Source: Chloroherpetonaceae bacterium (GTDB taxonomy: Bacteria; Bacteroidota; Chlorobiia; Chlorobiales; Thermochlorobacteraceae). From it: a DNA stretch of 64,000 nt. The translations under genes and the position numbers were made by a program. The stretch is taken from contig JANWWA010000014.1 in assembly GCA_025056565.1 (NCBI GenBank), forward strand, positions 20,844-84,843, written 5' to 3'. How positions within the stretch are numbered: the stretch's first letter is position 1; each line of letters begins with the position of its first letter. This document shows, one piece after another, positions 1 through 8,711 of this stretch. The notes beneath the pieces were generated by a model, which had not been told where the DNA came from, ran no database searches, and saw only the letters and a program-made list of their open reading frames with translations.

Positions 1-33
1 CGCAGGCCAATCGGCTTAACTTACGGCGACCCT

Positions 34-354
34 ATGCCTGACACCACGACCAGCAACATTGATGCAATTCCGTACTTAGCTGAGCGTCGCCGTGCCGTGC
101 AGCATTTCATAGAGATGAAGCGCTACGACGCAGCGCTTCTTTCGCAAAAGCGTCTGCTTACAAAATTCCCTGCTTTGTATCAGTATGCGGACGAAGCTGA
201 GCGACTTTTTATGCTCTACGACAAGCTCGAGCTCTACGGTTTTCTGAACGATGAGACTCGTCGCCTGATGGCTATCAAGCGCAGCGTTGAGTTTGACAAG
301 ATGCTCGAGAAGTGGAATCAATTAGCAAAATCTAAGCTGCTTAACCGTCCCTGA
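34..354 (+). CDS. Hypothetical protein, possibly 3' part of a longer gene
   Basis: I do not recognise this 106-residue product. It is mostly charged and helical, with no signal peptide or membrane segment. The reading frame stays open from the ATG back to base 1 of the window, where the codons would add RRPIGLTYGDP. The visible ATG may therefore be internal and the gene may begin outside the window. It ends 168 bases before the next gene. The alpha-helical, leucine/lysine-rich composition would fit a small adaptor or helical repeat fragment, but no function can be assigned. Confidence 0.5.
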   Translation: MPDTTTSNIDAIPYLAERRRAVQHFIEMKRYDAALLSQKRLLTKFPALYQYADEAERLFMLYDKLELYGFLNDETRRLMAIKRSVEFDKMLEKWNQLAKSKLLNRP

Positions 355-522
355 CACTGGTTCTATGTCCTCAAACTGCAAGAGACCAGCCGCCGTTCTT
401 TATGCTTTTCATAGTGCGCTGCCTGCTTATGCTATTTGGGCGACTCTTAGGTAAAACTTTTTCGTGCAAGACATCTTCTGACATTCATCGTTTTCTCCTA
501 CTTGTTACGCAAAGCTGAAAAT

Positions 523-2745
523 ATGCCGTTGCTTGCACCTCAGCTGCATGCCAGCCGCAACGCTTACATACTTTGGTCTGTTGCCACTATACTTTCTCTT
601 TTGCTAGCAGCGGTCCCGCTCTTTAATACGTTAGGCTATGAATTTTCACTTGCAATCGCTGCAGTCTTGCCGCTCGCTGCAGGGCTGTTCTGGCTTAGTG
701 AAGTGGCCACCCCCCACAAGCTGCAGGCTGTGCTGATTGCGCTGGCACTTCCGCCCCTTGTGATGGCTGGCAATATGCTTTTTGTGCGAAACTGCGCTTA
801 TCTGGAAGGACTTGTTTTTTACACATTGGCTGTTGGCGCGGGTACGCTCTTTGCCGTCTCACTCTCAGGTCTAATTGGCTCAATGCGACTTTCCTTTAAG
901 AAATCGCTCTTTGTGCTTAGCTATTTCTTGATTTTGCTCGTGCCACCGCTCTACCGTTTCTACACCACACCGCAAGTGTATTTTTTCAATCATATCTTCG
1001 GTTTTTTTGCAGGCTCCATTTATGACGATGCAGTTGAGATTGAGCCTCGATACCTTCTCTTCCGTCTTGAAACCCTTGCGCTATCGGCTGCGATGCTCGC
1101 TTGGCAGAGCAAGCGCGCACTTAGCCCTTTGCTGCGTCGGTTTATCTTAGTGCTCTCACTTAGCACAACGGTTTTTCTTTGGCTTCAGAGCGATACGCTG
1201 GGCATTACTTCTTCACGCACAGCCGTTATGCAAGCCCTTGCGCCACTTGATTCACACCGCTTCTGGTATGCAAGTCCTACTCTCTCGAGCGCCAAGCGAG
1301 CATACTTTTGTGAGCGATTGAAACGCGAACTCTTTGACCTCCAGCAATGGCTCGAGCTTGACACCCTTTTGCCTGTCTATGTCTTCATCTACCCCAACGC
1401 AGAGATAAAAAAGCGATATACAGGGCTTGATCGAACAGAAATTGCACGTGTCTGGATGCGAGAGGTGCACATCACCGAGCAAAATTTTGATGCGGTCATT
1501 CGGCACGAACTTGTGCATGTTTTGATGCAACCCTTTGGTGAAAAGTGGCTGGGACTTTCTCGCAGCATTGGGCTTTTGGAAGGAATTGCCGTTGCGCTCG
1601 AGACCCCTTCATTTGAGTGGACGCTTGACGAGCGAGCTGCGAACCTAATGGAAACGCGTACCGACCTTGACCCTCAATCTTTGTTTAATGCTATTGGCTT
1701 CTGGACAGGGTTAGGCGCAACGAACTACACGCTTACGGGTTCCTTCGTTAAGCATTTGCTTAAAACTTACGGGCTGCAAAAGTTCAAGGCAGTCTATGCT
1801 TCAGCAAATTTTGAAGAAGTCTATGGCAAATCGCTTGAAGCGTTGCTTTTGGAGTGGCTTCACTACCTGAGCACCGTGCGCGTGCCGCCGCAAATTCAGC
1901 CGTATTACAAGCAAGTCTATGAACGCCAGACCATTTTCCAGACGGAATGTCCTCACACGATTCCCAAACTGCTTCGGCAAGCCACTCGTGCCTATCAAGC
2001 AGGTCAGTATGATGAATCGGCTCAGTTAGCTGCTGACGCTATCAGGCTTTCCGACACCAGTAACGCCGATGCAGTGTATCGCTACCTCCTTGCTGAATTA
2101 GCCCGTGCCCACAGTGGACACATTTCTTTTCAAGAAGTCTTCGAGCAAGGTCTCCGCTTAACGCAGGACTTGGAGAAACCTGAATGGGCGCTCTTTGCTC
2201 TGGCGAATGCAATGCTTTGGAGCCAAGCTGCCCCTGTGGACTCTGCCAAACAAATTTTAGAGCGGCTGTATTGGTCGCACCTCTCTTTTGAGTTTGACTT
2301 AGCTCTGGCGATTCGTTTGCAATACCTCTACTTGGGATTAGACACACGTCTTCTTTCGCCTTTTCTCTCTCCTGCAGAACGAGATGCACGCTACCGTGCT
2401 ATACTGGACACTGCCACTGCTCCCCTCACCCGCTCTTTCATTTACTTTTTGCAGGCTCAGCACGCTTTTGAAGCCTGTGAGTTCGAGAGAGCCTTATCAC
2501 TGTTAGCAGCTGTAACGCCCCTTGAACAACGCGACCTTGATTTGAAAACGGAAATGATGCGCCTACAAGCCTACCTTTGGACAGGGAAATTGACGGAAGC
2601 TACGCTAGCTGCGCAGCGCGCAAAAGCCTACGCCAGCCGATATGCCAACTCAAAAGCCAAGTATCAAACAATTGACTATCTGCTGCAACTGCATAGCCAG
2701 TATCTGGAGCTTGCAGGGCTTTGCTCTGCGTATGCTCCACAGTAG
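523..2745 (+). CDS. Polytopic membrane protein with HEXXH peptidase-like domain and C-terminal TPR region
   Basis: About 740 residues. The first ~230 residues hold roughly seven hydrophobic segments. A soluble domain follows with HELVH at residues 328-332 and a downstream Glu (LLEGIA, about residue 353), the spacing of gluzincin metallopeptidases of the 'peptidase MA-like' type. The last ~250 residues look like TPR-style helical pairs (repeated A-x-x-A-x-x-A patterns). I placed the start at ATG 523; an in-frame TTG at 502 would add seven residues. The product is probably a cytoplasmic-membrane protein with the putative protease and TPR parts on one side. Substrate unknown. The metal-binding motif is seen; peptidase activity is inferred. 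Confidence 0.75.
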   Translation: MPLLAPQLHASRNAYILWSVATILSLLLAAVPLFNTLGYEFSLAIAAVLPLAAGLFWLSEVATPHKLQAVLIALALPPLVMAGNMLFVRNCAYLEGLVFYTLAVGAGTLFAVSLSGLIGSMRLSFKKSLFVLSYFLILLVPPLYRFYTTPQVYFFNHIFGFFAGSIYDDAVEIEPRYLLFRLETLALSAAMLAWQSKRALSPLLRRFILVLSLSTTVFLWLQSDTLGITSSRTAVMQALAPLDSHRFWYASPTLSSAKRAYFCERLKRELFDLQQWLELDTLLPVYVFIYPNAEIKKRYTGLDRTEIARVWMREVHITEQNFDAVIRHELVHVLMQPFGEKWLGLSRSIGLLEGIAVALETPSFEWTLDERAANLMETRTDLDPQSLFNAIGFWTGLGATNYTLTGSFVKHLLKTYGLQKFKAVYASANFEEVYGKSLEALLLEWLHYLSTVRVPPQIQPYYKQVYERQTIFQTECPHTIPKLLRQATRAYQAGQYDESAQLAADAIRLSDTSNADAVYRYLLAELARAHSGHISFQEVFEQGLRLTQDLEKPEWALFALANAMLWSQAAPVDSAKQILERLYWSHLSFEFDLALAIRLQYLYLGLDTRLLSPFLSPAERDARYRAILDTATAPLTRSFIYFLQAQHAFEACEFERALSLLAAVTPLEQRDLDLKTEMMRLQAYLWTGKLTEATLAAQRAKAYASRYANSKAKYQTIDYLLQLHSQYLELAGLCSAYAPQ

Positions 2746-2752
2746 GGGGTTA

Positions 2753-2784
2753 ACCAGTGTTACAACGCCTGCGTAACGACTGGT
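2753..2784. terminator. Imperfect hairpin between convergent genes
   Basis: ACCAGT (2753-2758) pairs with ACTGGT (2779-2784), and inside it GTTAC (2759-2763) pairs with GTAAC (2773-2777), leaving one unpaired G and a 9-base loop. It lies between the stop of the HEXXH/TPR gene and the stop of sixA on the other strand, so a bidirectional terminator is the natural reading. There is no U-tract on either side, which keeps confidence low. Confidence 0.4.
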
Positions 2785-2789
2785 GTCAA

Positions 2790-3272
2790 CTACAGGTCCG
2801 CTGGAGACAGCAGTGTAACCAGTTGTCCTGTCCAAGTGCTACCCAGTCGCTCAAGATTCAAGACAGCGAGCGCGCACTTGGTAAATTTCAAGCCCGCGCG
2901 TGGGCTTGCGCCCATCAGGGTTAGGATAAACTTTGAGAGCGTGGGCTGATGCCCCACGATGCCGACACTGTTCATAAACTTGAACATATCAAGTGCTTCG
3001 AGATGTGCCTCGACATCATGCTCGGTAGAGAGTTTTTCCACTTCGCGCAACTCGCAGTGAAGGTGCTTGCTGATGCGCTCGGCGGTCTGGCGTGCCCGCA
3101 CCAGTGGACTATGCGCCAGCACCTCTAAGTGAACAGACTTAGACTTCAAATATGCGCCTAGTTGGTCGGCTTCTTTTTCACCCGTGTGATTCAATGTGCG
3201 TGCTTCATCGGTCAAAATGCCTTTCTCCCCAACATCGTGGGCTGTGGCATGGCGAATCACATAAAGTTTCAT
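2790..3272 (-). CDS. sixA: SixA-like phosphohistidine phosphatase (histidine phosphatase superfamily)
   Basis: 160 residues starting MKLYVIRHATAHD. The RHA motif (R7-H8) supplies the nucleophilic histidine of the phosphoglycerate-mutase-like superfamily, and GHQPTL near residue 110 supplies the second catalytic histidine. The short length and the VIRHA...A-x-D start are typical of SixA, which dephosphorylates histidine-phosphotransfer domains or other small phospho-substrates. An upstream in-frame extension lies inside maf and is not used. The ATG overlaps the maf stop as ATGA, so translation is probably coupled. Some family members act on small molecules, so the substrate is uncertain. Confidence 0.85.
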   Translation of the reverse strand: MKLYVIRHATAHDVGEKGILTDEARTLNHTGEKEADQLGAYLKSKSVHLEVLAHSPLVRARQTAERISKHLHCELREVEKLSTEHDVEAHLEALDMFKFMNSVGIVGHQPTLSKFILTLMGASPRAGLKFTKCALAVLNLERLGSTWTGQLVTLLSPADL

Positions 3273-3922
3273 ACTGCAAGTGTGGTTTTTTGATTGGTAA
3301 AAAGAGCCGGAAACGCCTTCAACGCACGATACACTTTTGCAAGTGGCAAGCCTACCACATTGTAGTAGCAACCTTCAATGCGTTCAATGAAGCAAGCACC
3401 AAAGTCGTCTTGAATACCGTAGCTTCCTGCCTTGTCAAAAGGCTGCGCAGTCTGAATGTAGTGCTCAATTTCGGCTTGGGTCATCGGCGCAAAGGTCACG
3501 GCAGTGCGTTCATAGTCCAAGTGCACTTGCCCTGCACCCAGCAACGCAAAGCCTGTAAAGACTTCGTGTGTTCTACCTTGCAAGCGAGTCAGCATTTGCA
3601 CTGCCTGAGAAAAATCCTGCGGCTTGTTTAGCACGCTGTTATCAATCACGACGATTGTATCGGCACTCAGCACCACTGCGTTATCTTGCAGATGTGGATA
3701 TTGCTCGAGGGCATAGCGTGCTTTGCGCTCCGAGAGCCCTTGCACGATTTCCGCCGGCGAAAGTAGCGGTGAGAACGATTCATCTACATTGACTTCTATC
3801 GTCTCAAAAGGAATCCCTGTAAGTCGCAAAAGGCTCTGCCGCCGTGGTGATTTGGAAGCCAGTACGAGCTTCAATTTGCTATGGTCAGTGCTTGTTGCGA
3901 ATTGTATGCGATGTGTCTGCAA
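3269..3922 (-). CDS. maf: Maf/YhdE-family nucleoside triphosphate pyrophosphatase
   Basis: 217 residues. The family signature LVLASKSPRRQSLL lies near residues 18-31, followed by the conserved DES motif (NVDESF), SERKARYAL, and the catalytic-region SADTIVV. Maf proteins hydrolyse dTTP/UTP and modified nucleotides to monophosphates as house-cleaning enzymes and have been linked to septum control. The gene ends in a 4-base overlap with sixA and lies 13 bases downstream of the CorC-like gene, so all three may share a transcript. The N-terminal ~15 residues are longer than usual, and a later start is possible. Confidence 0.93.
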   Translation of the reverse strand: MQTHRIQFATSTDHSKLKLVLASKSPRRQSLLRLTGIPFETIEVNVDESFSPLLSPAEIVQGLSERKARYALEQYPHLQDNAVVLSADTIVVIDNSVLNKPQDFSQAVQMLTRLQGRTHEVFTGFALLGAGQVHLDYERTAVTFAPMTQAEIEHYIQTAQPFDKAGSYGIQDDFGACFIERIEGCYYNVVGLPLAKVYRALKAFPALFTNQKTTLAV

Positions 3923-3935
3923 AGGTAAGGTTTTT

Positions 3936-5270
3936 TTAGGAAATTTTTTGTGCCTCAGAAGTTTCCTTATGCTGCGACGGTCGATGCGTCAGTAGAATTT
4001 TATCGACCCGGTTGCCATCTAAGTCAACTACCTCAAAGCGCCAGTCTTTCCAATCGAAGTGCTGTCCAACTGCTGGCACGCTGCCCAATTGATGCAGAAT
4101 AAACCCACCCAAGGTTTCATAATCCCGCTCTTCTTTATCGGGTAAAGGGAAGTGCTCAAAAACCTCACTGAACTCATCAATGCTCATCATTCCATCTATG
4201 AGCCAAGAGCCATCTTCGCGCTGCACAACTTTTTGCTTTTCAGGTTGATTGACCGTAGGAATATCTCCTACAATCGCTTCCAGAATGTCATTTAGCGTTA
4301 CGAGACCTTGTGTTGTGCCATACTCATCAATCACAATGCCAATGTGAATGCGCGACGACTTGAATAGCTCCAAAACCTTAAGAGGTGGCGTGGTTTCGGC
4401 AATAAAGAGCGGCTTTTTCATTGACTGGCGCAGGTCAAACGGCTCACCGCAGAGATTGCGCGCTAAAAGGTCCTTAACATGCACCACACCCAGCACTTCA
4501 TCAAGGTCTTCTCCGCAAACAGGGAAGAACGAATGCGGACTATCCACGATTTGTCTGCGAATTTCTTCAGGCGAGTCGTGAATGCTAAGCCAGATGATGT
4601 CTGTGCGTGGCGTCATAATTGCGCTGACACGCTTGTCGCCCAAGCGAAAGACACGCTCTACCATATCTTGCTCTACCTCGTCGAAGGTGCCTGCCTGCGT
4701 GCCTTGCTCAATCAGCACCTTGATTTCCTCTTCTGTAATCGGGTTTTCTATCTTCGGCTTAACGCCAAAGAAGCGCAAAACTGTATTGGTGGAGCTGGAC
4801 AGCACATGGATGGCTGGGTAGAACAGAGCAGAAATCGCTTTCATTGGCGAAGCGACCAACTTGGCAACCAGTTCTGGGTTTACTAGTGCCAATCGCTTTG
4901 GCACAAGCTCGCCAATTACCAGTGAGAGGTAAGTTACAATTAACACTACGATGCCCAGACTAATTGGCTGGCTATATTGACCAATGTAGGGCACGTCTTT
5001 CCAATGAGCTGCAAGCTGTTCAGCAATCGTTGCGCCGCTATATGCACCTGCAAAGACACCAATTAGCGTAATGCCGACCTGGACGGTTGAAAGAAAGTGT
5101 TCGGGTGCATTTGCCAGCTCGAGGGCGGTGCGAGCTTGCTCATCACCCTCGTCAGCCATCTGCAAGAGTTTCGTCTTGCGTGCCGAGACGACCGCCATCT
5201 CGGAAAGTGCAAATATGCCGTTTGCAAGAATCAGTAAAAGTATCAGGACAATCTCCAGACCTATGCTCAT
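3936..5270 (-). CDS. HlyC/CorC-family transporter (DUF21-CBS-CBS-CorC_HlyC)
   Basis: 444 residues from MSIGLEIV; an in-frame upstream ATG at 5321 would add a 17-residue cysteine-containing leader that does not look real. Residues 1-190 form the DUF21 membrane domain with about four hydrophobic segments, including LALVNPELVA after GELVPKR. Two CBS domains follow (about 205-330, with MTPRTDIIWL), then the CorC_HlyC C-terminal domain containing DGMMSIDEF and DYETLGGF. Proteins of this architecture are implicated in Mg2+/Co2+ efflux or resistance; the older name hemolysin C is misleading. The gene stands upstream of maf on the same strand. Confidence 0.92.
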   Translation of the reverse strand: MSIGLEIVLILLLILANGIFALSEMAVVSARKTKLLQMADEGDEQARTALELANAPEHFLSTVQVGITLIGVFAGAYSGATIAEQLAAHWKDVPYIGQYSQPISLGIVVLIVTYLSLVIGELVPKRLALVNPELVAKLVASPMKAISALFYPAIHVLSSSTNTVLRFFGVKPKIENPITEEEIKVLIEQGTQAGTFDEVEQDMVERVFRLGDKRVSAIMTPRTDIIWLSIHDSPEEIRRQIVDSPHSFFPVCGEDLDEVLGVVHVKDLLARNLCGEPFDLRQSMKKPLFIAETTPPLKVLELFKSSRIHIGIVIDEYGTTQGLVTLNDILEAIVGDIPTVNQPEKQKVVQREDGSWLIDGMMSIDEFSEVFEHFPLPDKEERDYETLGGFILHQLGSVPAVGQHFDWKDWRFEVVDLDGNRVDKILLTHRPSQHKETSEAQKIS

Positions 5271-5336
5271 CTGCAATAGTTCAGTTCTCGAGCAAATCGT
5301 GCAGGGGCAAAAATAGCCCAATTTCCCTAAAAAAGT

Positions 5337-6542
5337 CTAATGCACAGGCTTCTCGGGTGGCGGCTGGGTTGCAAAGAAATCTTGGTAGAACCGAGCGGTA
5401 TATTGCTCCAACAGTTGTGTGATGCGCTCATAGCTTGGTGAGCGCACAATCAGTCCTGCATGGTGTTCTTTGCTGAGTCGCCAGTAAATTTCAGGGTCGT
5501 TATAGGCGGACAGGTCAGGGGTTTGCTGCCGTGCCAGTGAAATCAACAAGCCGCTATGTTCGCGCCGCAGGGGCGGCAGCTGATAGGTGTCGGGACGAAT
5601 TTCGACCTTTGCCCATTCTTCCCAAAGATTGATGCCTGTTGCTGCCTCAATCAGCTCGACAATGTGGGCGCCTCCCACGCGTGCTGATGTTTCAAGAAAG
5701 TAGAATGTGCCATCTTCACCCTTGATGAATTCTGTGTGCGAGACACCCAAGATATGTCCCATTGACGCAATCACGCGGGCGTTGAGCGCCAGCAGCGTTT
5801 GTGCATCCGGCGAATCATCAGGCAAGGTGCGCGTTGAAAACACAGCTCCTTGATGCATCACTTGCATTGGGGGCACCGCATACTTGCTTGCAATTGCAAA
5901 CATCACTTGCCGATTCAAGATGATGGAGTCCACATGATAGACATCACCGGGCACAAAGCGTTCCATCACGTAAAACGACTGACGGTCACCCAGTTGCTCC
6001 ACAATCTGCCACAGCTCCGCCTCGCTATGTGCTTTTTTGATGCCTAGCGACGATGCCGCTGAGCGAGGCTTTACGAGCCACGGTGACGGCACACGCCGCA
6101 TAAAGTCGCGCATTTTGTCGTAGTTCAAGACATGAATGAAGTCCGGCACAGGAATTCCATCTTGCTGCGCCTTAACACGCATTGCCAGCTTATCGCGAAA
6201 GTATCGTGCAGTCGTCTCACCCATTCCGGGCACGCGCAAATGCTCACGCAGCATGGCTGCCATTTCTACATCGTAGTCGTCCAACGCAACGATTTTGTCA
6301 ATTTGTAGCGTGCGCGCAAGGTAACTGACCCCCATTAAGACATCGTGCTTATTCCATTCCTTATTCACATCAGGAATGTAGAAGATGTCCGCAAGGTTTT
6401 CCCGACCCCAATCTACATTTTCTAAGCTCTTTGATGTCAGCAAATACACGTTGCAGCCTTGCCTTTTGGCTTCTCGCAAAAAGGCTTGACCCTTTTCGTA
6501 ACTTGCAAGGCAAAGCAGATTTAGTGGCGTGCTTTGACTCAT
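5337..6542 (-). CDS. Stand-alone ATP-grasp ligase of unknown substrate
   Basis: 401 residues. The N-terminal third is a Rossmann-like preATP-grasp domain (LNLLCLASYEKGQ; IVALDDYDVEMAA). The ATP-grasp core starts near residue 110 with DKLAMR and PWLVKPRSAASSLGIKK, the lysine-rich ATP-binding strands. HTEFIKGEDGTFYFLETSARVGG near residue 270 carries the Glu/Asn-like metal ligands and glycine-rich end. It resembles biotin-carboxylase or carbamoyl-phosphate-synthase-like ligases that join a carboxylate to an amine or thiol. No partner gene for peptide, cofactor or siderophore synthesis is adjacent, so the substrate cannot be named. Confidence 0.85.
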   Translation of the reverse strand: MSQSTPLNLLCLASYEKGQAFLREAKRQGCNVYLLTSKSLENVDWGRENLADIFYIPDVNKEWNKHDVLMGVSYLARTLQIDKIVALDDYDVEMAAMLREHLRVPGMGETTARYFRDKLAMRVKAQQDGIPVPDFIHVLNYDKMRDFMRRVPSPWLVKPRSAASSLGIKKAHSEAELWQIVEQLGDRQSFYVMERFVPGDVYHVDSIILNRQVMFAIASKYAVPPMQVMHQGAVFSTRTLPDDSPDAQTLLALNARVIASMGHILGVSHTEFIKGEDGTFYFLETSARVGGAHIVELIEAATGINLWEEWAKVEIRPDTYQLPPLRREHSGLLISLARQQTPDLSAYNDPEIYWRLSKEHHAGLIVRSPSYERITQLLEQYTARFYQDFFATQPPPEKPVH

Positions 6543-6660
6543 CGCAAACTTGGCTTTTTGAACATTACCGTAAGTCTATACATCTTCAAGGACAAAGGCA
6601 AACACCTCTTCTGCGCGCTATGGCTGCCAGTTGGCTTTTCTTGCGCGCTCTCTAAGCATT

Positions 6661-7434
6661 TCAATCTAAGATGATCTCCATTTCGTCATAGCCTACGGTG
6701 ATGTGCTCTGGTAGCATCGCCTCCAGTTCTGCGTGTGAGACTTCGTGGCTCATATGGATTAGCACTGCTCGCTGCGGCTGAATGCGCTCAATGTGTGATA
6801 GTGTTTCTGACAGGCAAGCGTGCGTTGGGTGCGGGGTTAGGCGCAAGCAATCAATTACCAACAGCTCCAAGCCTTTTAGCCGCTCAAATGAGTGTTCAGG
6901 CAATGTTTTGCAATCGGTGAGATAGGCAAAATTGCCAATCCGATAGCCGTAAATCATGAGCTTGCCATGTCCGACATCAATCGGCGTCACCAGCACGCTA
7001 TCGCCGTTTTTTTCAATCGTGAAGGGGGCATCGACGACATGCATTTTCAGCGCAGGCAATCCCCACTTGAGATTTTGCTCGCCAAATGCATAGCCAAAGC
7101 GGCTCATTACTTCAGGTTCGCACTGCGGGGAGGTGTAGAAATCAATCGGTGCTTGCTGTGCGTTGCTAAAAGCACGAATATCGTCTAAGCCAAAGAGGTG
7201 ATCAAAGTGATGATGCGTTTGCAACACGGCATCAATGCGAGGCACACGACTGCGCAGAACTTGCTGTCGGAAGTCAATAGACGTATCAATTACGATTGAC
7301 AGGTTGCCTACTTCAACCCAAGCCGAGCAACGCAGGCGCTTGTCGCGCGGGTCGGTTGAGGTGCACACTCGGCACTGACACAGCGGCACGGGAATTCCCT
7401 GCGAAGTGCCTGAGCCCAAAAGTGTAATTTTCAT
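6661..7434 (-). CDS. Metallo-beta-lactamase-fold hydrolase, PhnP/RNase Z-like
   Basis: 257 residues. The glycine motif GSGTSQGIP opens the protein, and THHHFDH at 73-79 supplies the HxHxDH metal ligands. A CxCxxC cluster at residues 19-24 (PLCQCRVC) matches the structural zinc site of PhnP-type phosphodiesterases, which cleave cyclic phosphodiesters. Later conserved histidines occur in DVGHG and LIHMSHEV. No phosphonate (phn) genes are near, so the enzyme is better called PhnP-like than PhnP. It probably acts in the cytoplasm, since it has no signal peptide. Confidence 0.88.
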   Translation of the reverse strand: MKITLLGSGTSQGIPVPLCQCRVCTSTDPRDKRLRCSAWVEVGNLSIVIDTSIDFRQQVLRSRVPRIDAVLQTHHHFDHLFGLDDIRAFSNAQQAPIDFYTSPQCEPEVMSRFGYAFGEQNLKWGLPALKMHVVDAPFTIEKNGDSVLVTPIDVGHGKLMIYGYRIGNFAYLTDCKTLPEHSFERLKGLELLVIDCLRLTPHPTHACLSETLSHIERIQPQRAVLIHMSHEVSHAELEAMLPEHITVGYDEMEIILD

Positions 7435-7483
7435 CGTCGTAATAGATGCAGTTGATGCAGCGACACAAGGCGAACAGCAACAC

Positions 7484-7747
7484 TTAACGCGCCTTTTCTG
7501 ATGCTTCTTCGTCCAGCAACTTGCGCACTTGTGGCGTTACAAATACATTCTCCGTGCCGATGCGTGCCAACGCCTTGACTATTGTGGAGATACGTCCCTC
7601 AATTGGCAAAAACTTGTTGATGACCAGTATCTTATCTTCTCGCACGCGGCAATCCCCTCCCACGAAGTTACCTTTCTCGTATCGGACACGGTAGCCAAGC
7701 TGTTTGGCAATCTCTTCCAGCTCTTGGAGAATGTCTTGTTTTCTCAT
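7484..7747 (-). CDS. Small conserved-looking hypothetical protein
   Basis: 87 residues beginning MRKQDILQELEEIAKQLGY. The residues alternate in a way that suggests a short alpha/beta fold, with a helix, then VRYEKGNF and KILVINKFLP strands. It has no signal peptide and no cysteines arranged as a metal site. I recall similar short proteins in Bacteroidetes/Chlorobi genomes but cannot assign a function. It lies 49 bases upstream of the PhnP-like gene on the same strand and 25 bases from the 3' end of the outer-membrane-type protein, so it may be co-transcribed with either. Confidence 0.65.
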   Translation of the reverse strand: MRKQDILQELEEIAKQLGYRVRYEKGNFVGGDCRVREDKILVINKFLPIEGRISTIVKALARIGTENVFVTPQVRKLLDEEASEKAR

Positions 7748-7772
7748 TTTTCCAGAGGAGAAACAGTGTTGG

Positions 7773-8531
7773 TTAGAAAGTAATTCCCACTGTTAGGGTA
7801 TGTGCCAAAAAAGCGTAGCTATACTGCGTATTGCTTGCAAAGTTTGCGCTGGTTGTGCGAAAGCGATAAGAGGCTGCAAACCCCAGATTGCCAAAGAGAT
7901 AGGGGTATTGAAATGCGACATCGCCAATGAGACCTGTCGCCACACCCACTACGGGACTGAATCCCTGTGAGGCAATCGCAATAAACGCTTCGGCTTTCAG
8001 CTCACCAATCCAAGTTTGTGCTTGGTAGGCCGTTCCCAGTCCTGCCCCGACGCCAACAGTTGCTAAATTCAGGTTGCTTGTGCCTGCTGTTTGCGGACTA
8101 GGCGTCGTGGTAGCAGAGACAAGGTCTGCGACAGTTGTAAAGGCAATCAGCGGTCGGATTGTATTAAAGGCAGGGGGAACAAGCGGAAAATCAAAGTTAA
8201 ACTTAGCGCCTCCACTGATAAGCGTAACCGCTTCTGGAAAGTTCGGAATGTTGCCACGAGAGTAGTCCACATATAGCAGCGTGTTATCTAGACGCACTAA
8301 GGCAGAAAGTGTAGCGCGCTGGATGGAGAAAGGTAACGCAGCAGTGTTATTTGCAAGCGGCTGCAGCGATGAATAGGGGGTTAGTCCGACCTCAATACTG
8401 CGCAGCGAGAGCTCGCGTGGGCGCTCACGTACATCTTCCGCGCTTGCTTCGCCTAAGACTTGTGCCAGCCCTTGCATGCATGCCGCACAAAGAAAAAGCA
8501 ACACCAAAGAACTGTTGCGAAAAGCCGACAT
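7773..8531 (-). CDS. Predicted outer-membrane beta-barrel-like protein
   Basis: 252 residues with a clear signal peptide: basic start, hydrophobic run LVLLFLCAACMQG, then a likely cleavage at LAQ-VLG. The mature part alternates polar and hydrophobic residues in strand-length blocks (TLLYVDYSRG, NFDFPLVPPAF, SYAFLAHTLTVGITF) and ends in an aromatic Phe, as barrels recognised by the BAM machinery do. The barrel assignment is inferred from composition and the terminal residue; no named family is recognised. The cysteines in the signal region (AACMQG) could be read as a poor lipobox. Confidence 0.65.
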   Translation of the reverse strand: MSAFRNSSLVLLFLCAACMQGLAQVLGEASAEDVRERPRELSLRSIEVGLTPYSSLQPLANNTAALPFSIQRATLSALVRLDNTLLYVDYSRGNIPNFPEAVTLISGGAKFNFDFPLVPPAFNTIRPLIAFTTVADLVSATTTPSPQTAGTSNLNLATVGVGAGLGTAYQAQTWIGELKAEAFIAIASQGFSPVVGVATGLIGDVAFQYPYLFGNLGFAASYRFRTTSANFASNTQYSYAFLAHTLTVGITF

Positions 8532-8711
8532 TGACGATGTCTGTTTGACGTTATACCCTCAATTGATTCGTGGATTTGGCAGGCACACCTGCTTTGCAGC
8601 AGCAAATATAGCTGCCATTCAGCACTTTTCGGTAACTGGCGCATCATTTGAAAACGACGTGCACCCACGTAATTTGCACACAACTAAAAAACAGACTTTG
8701 ACACTTAGCCG

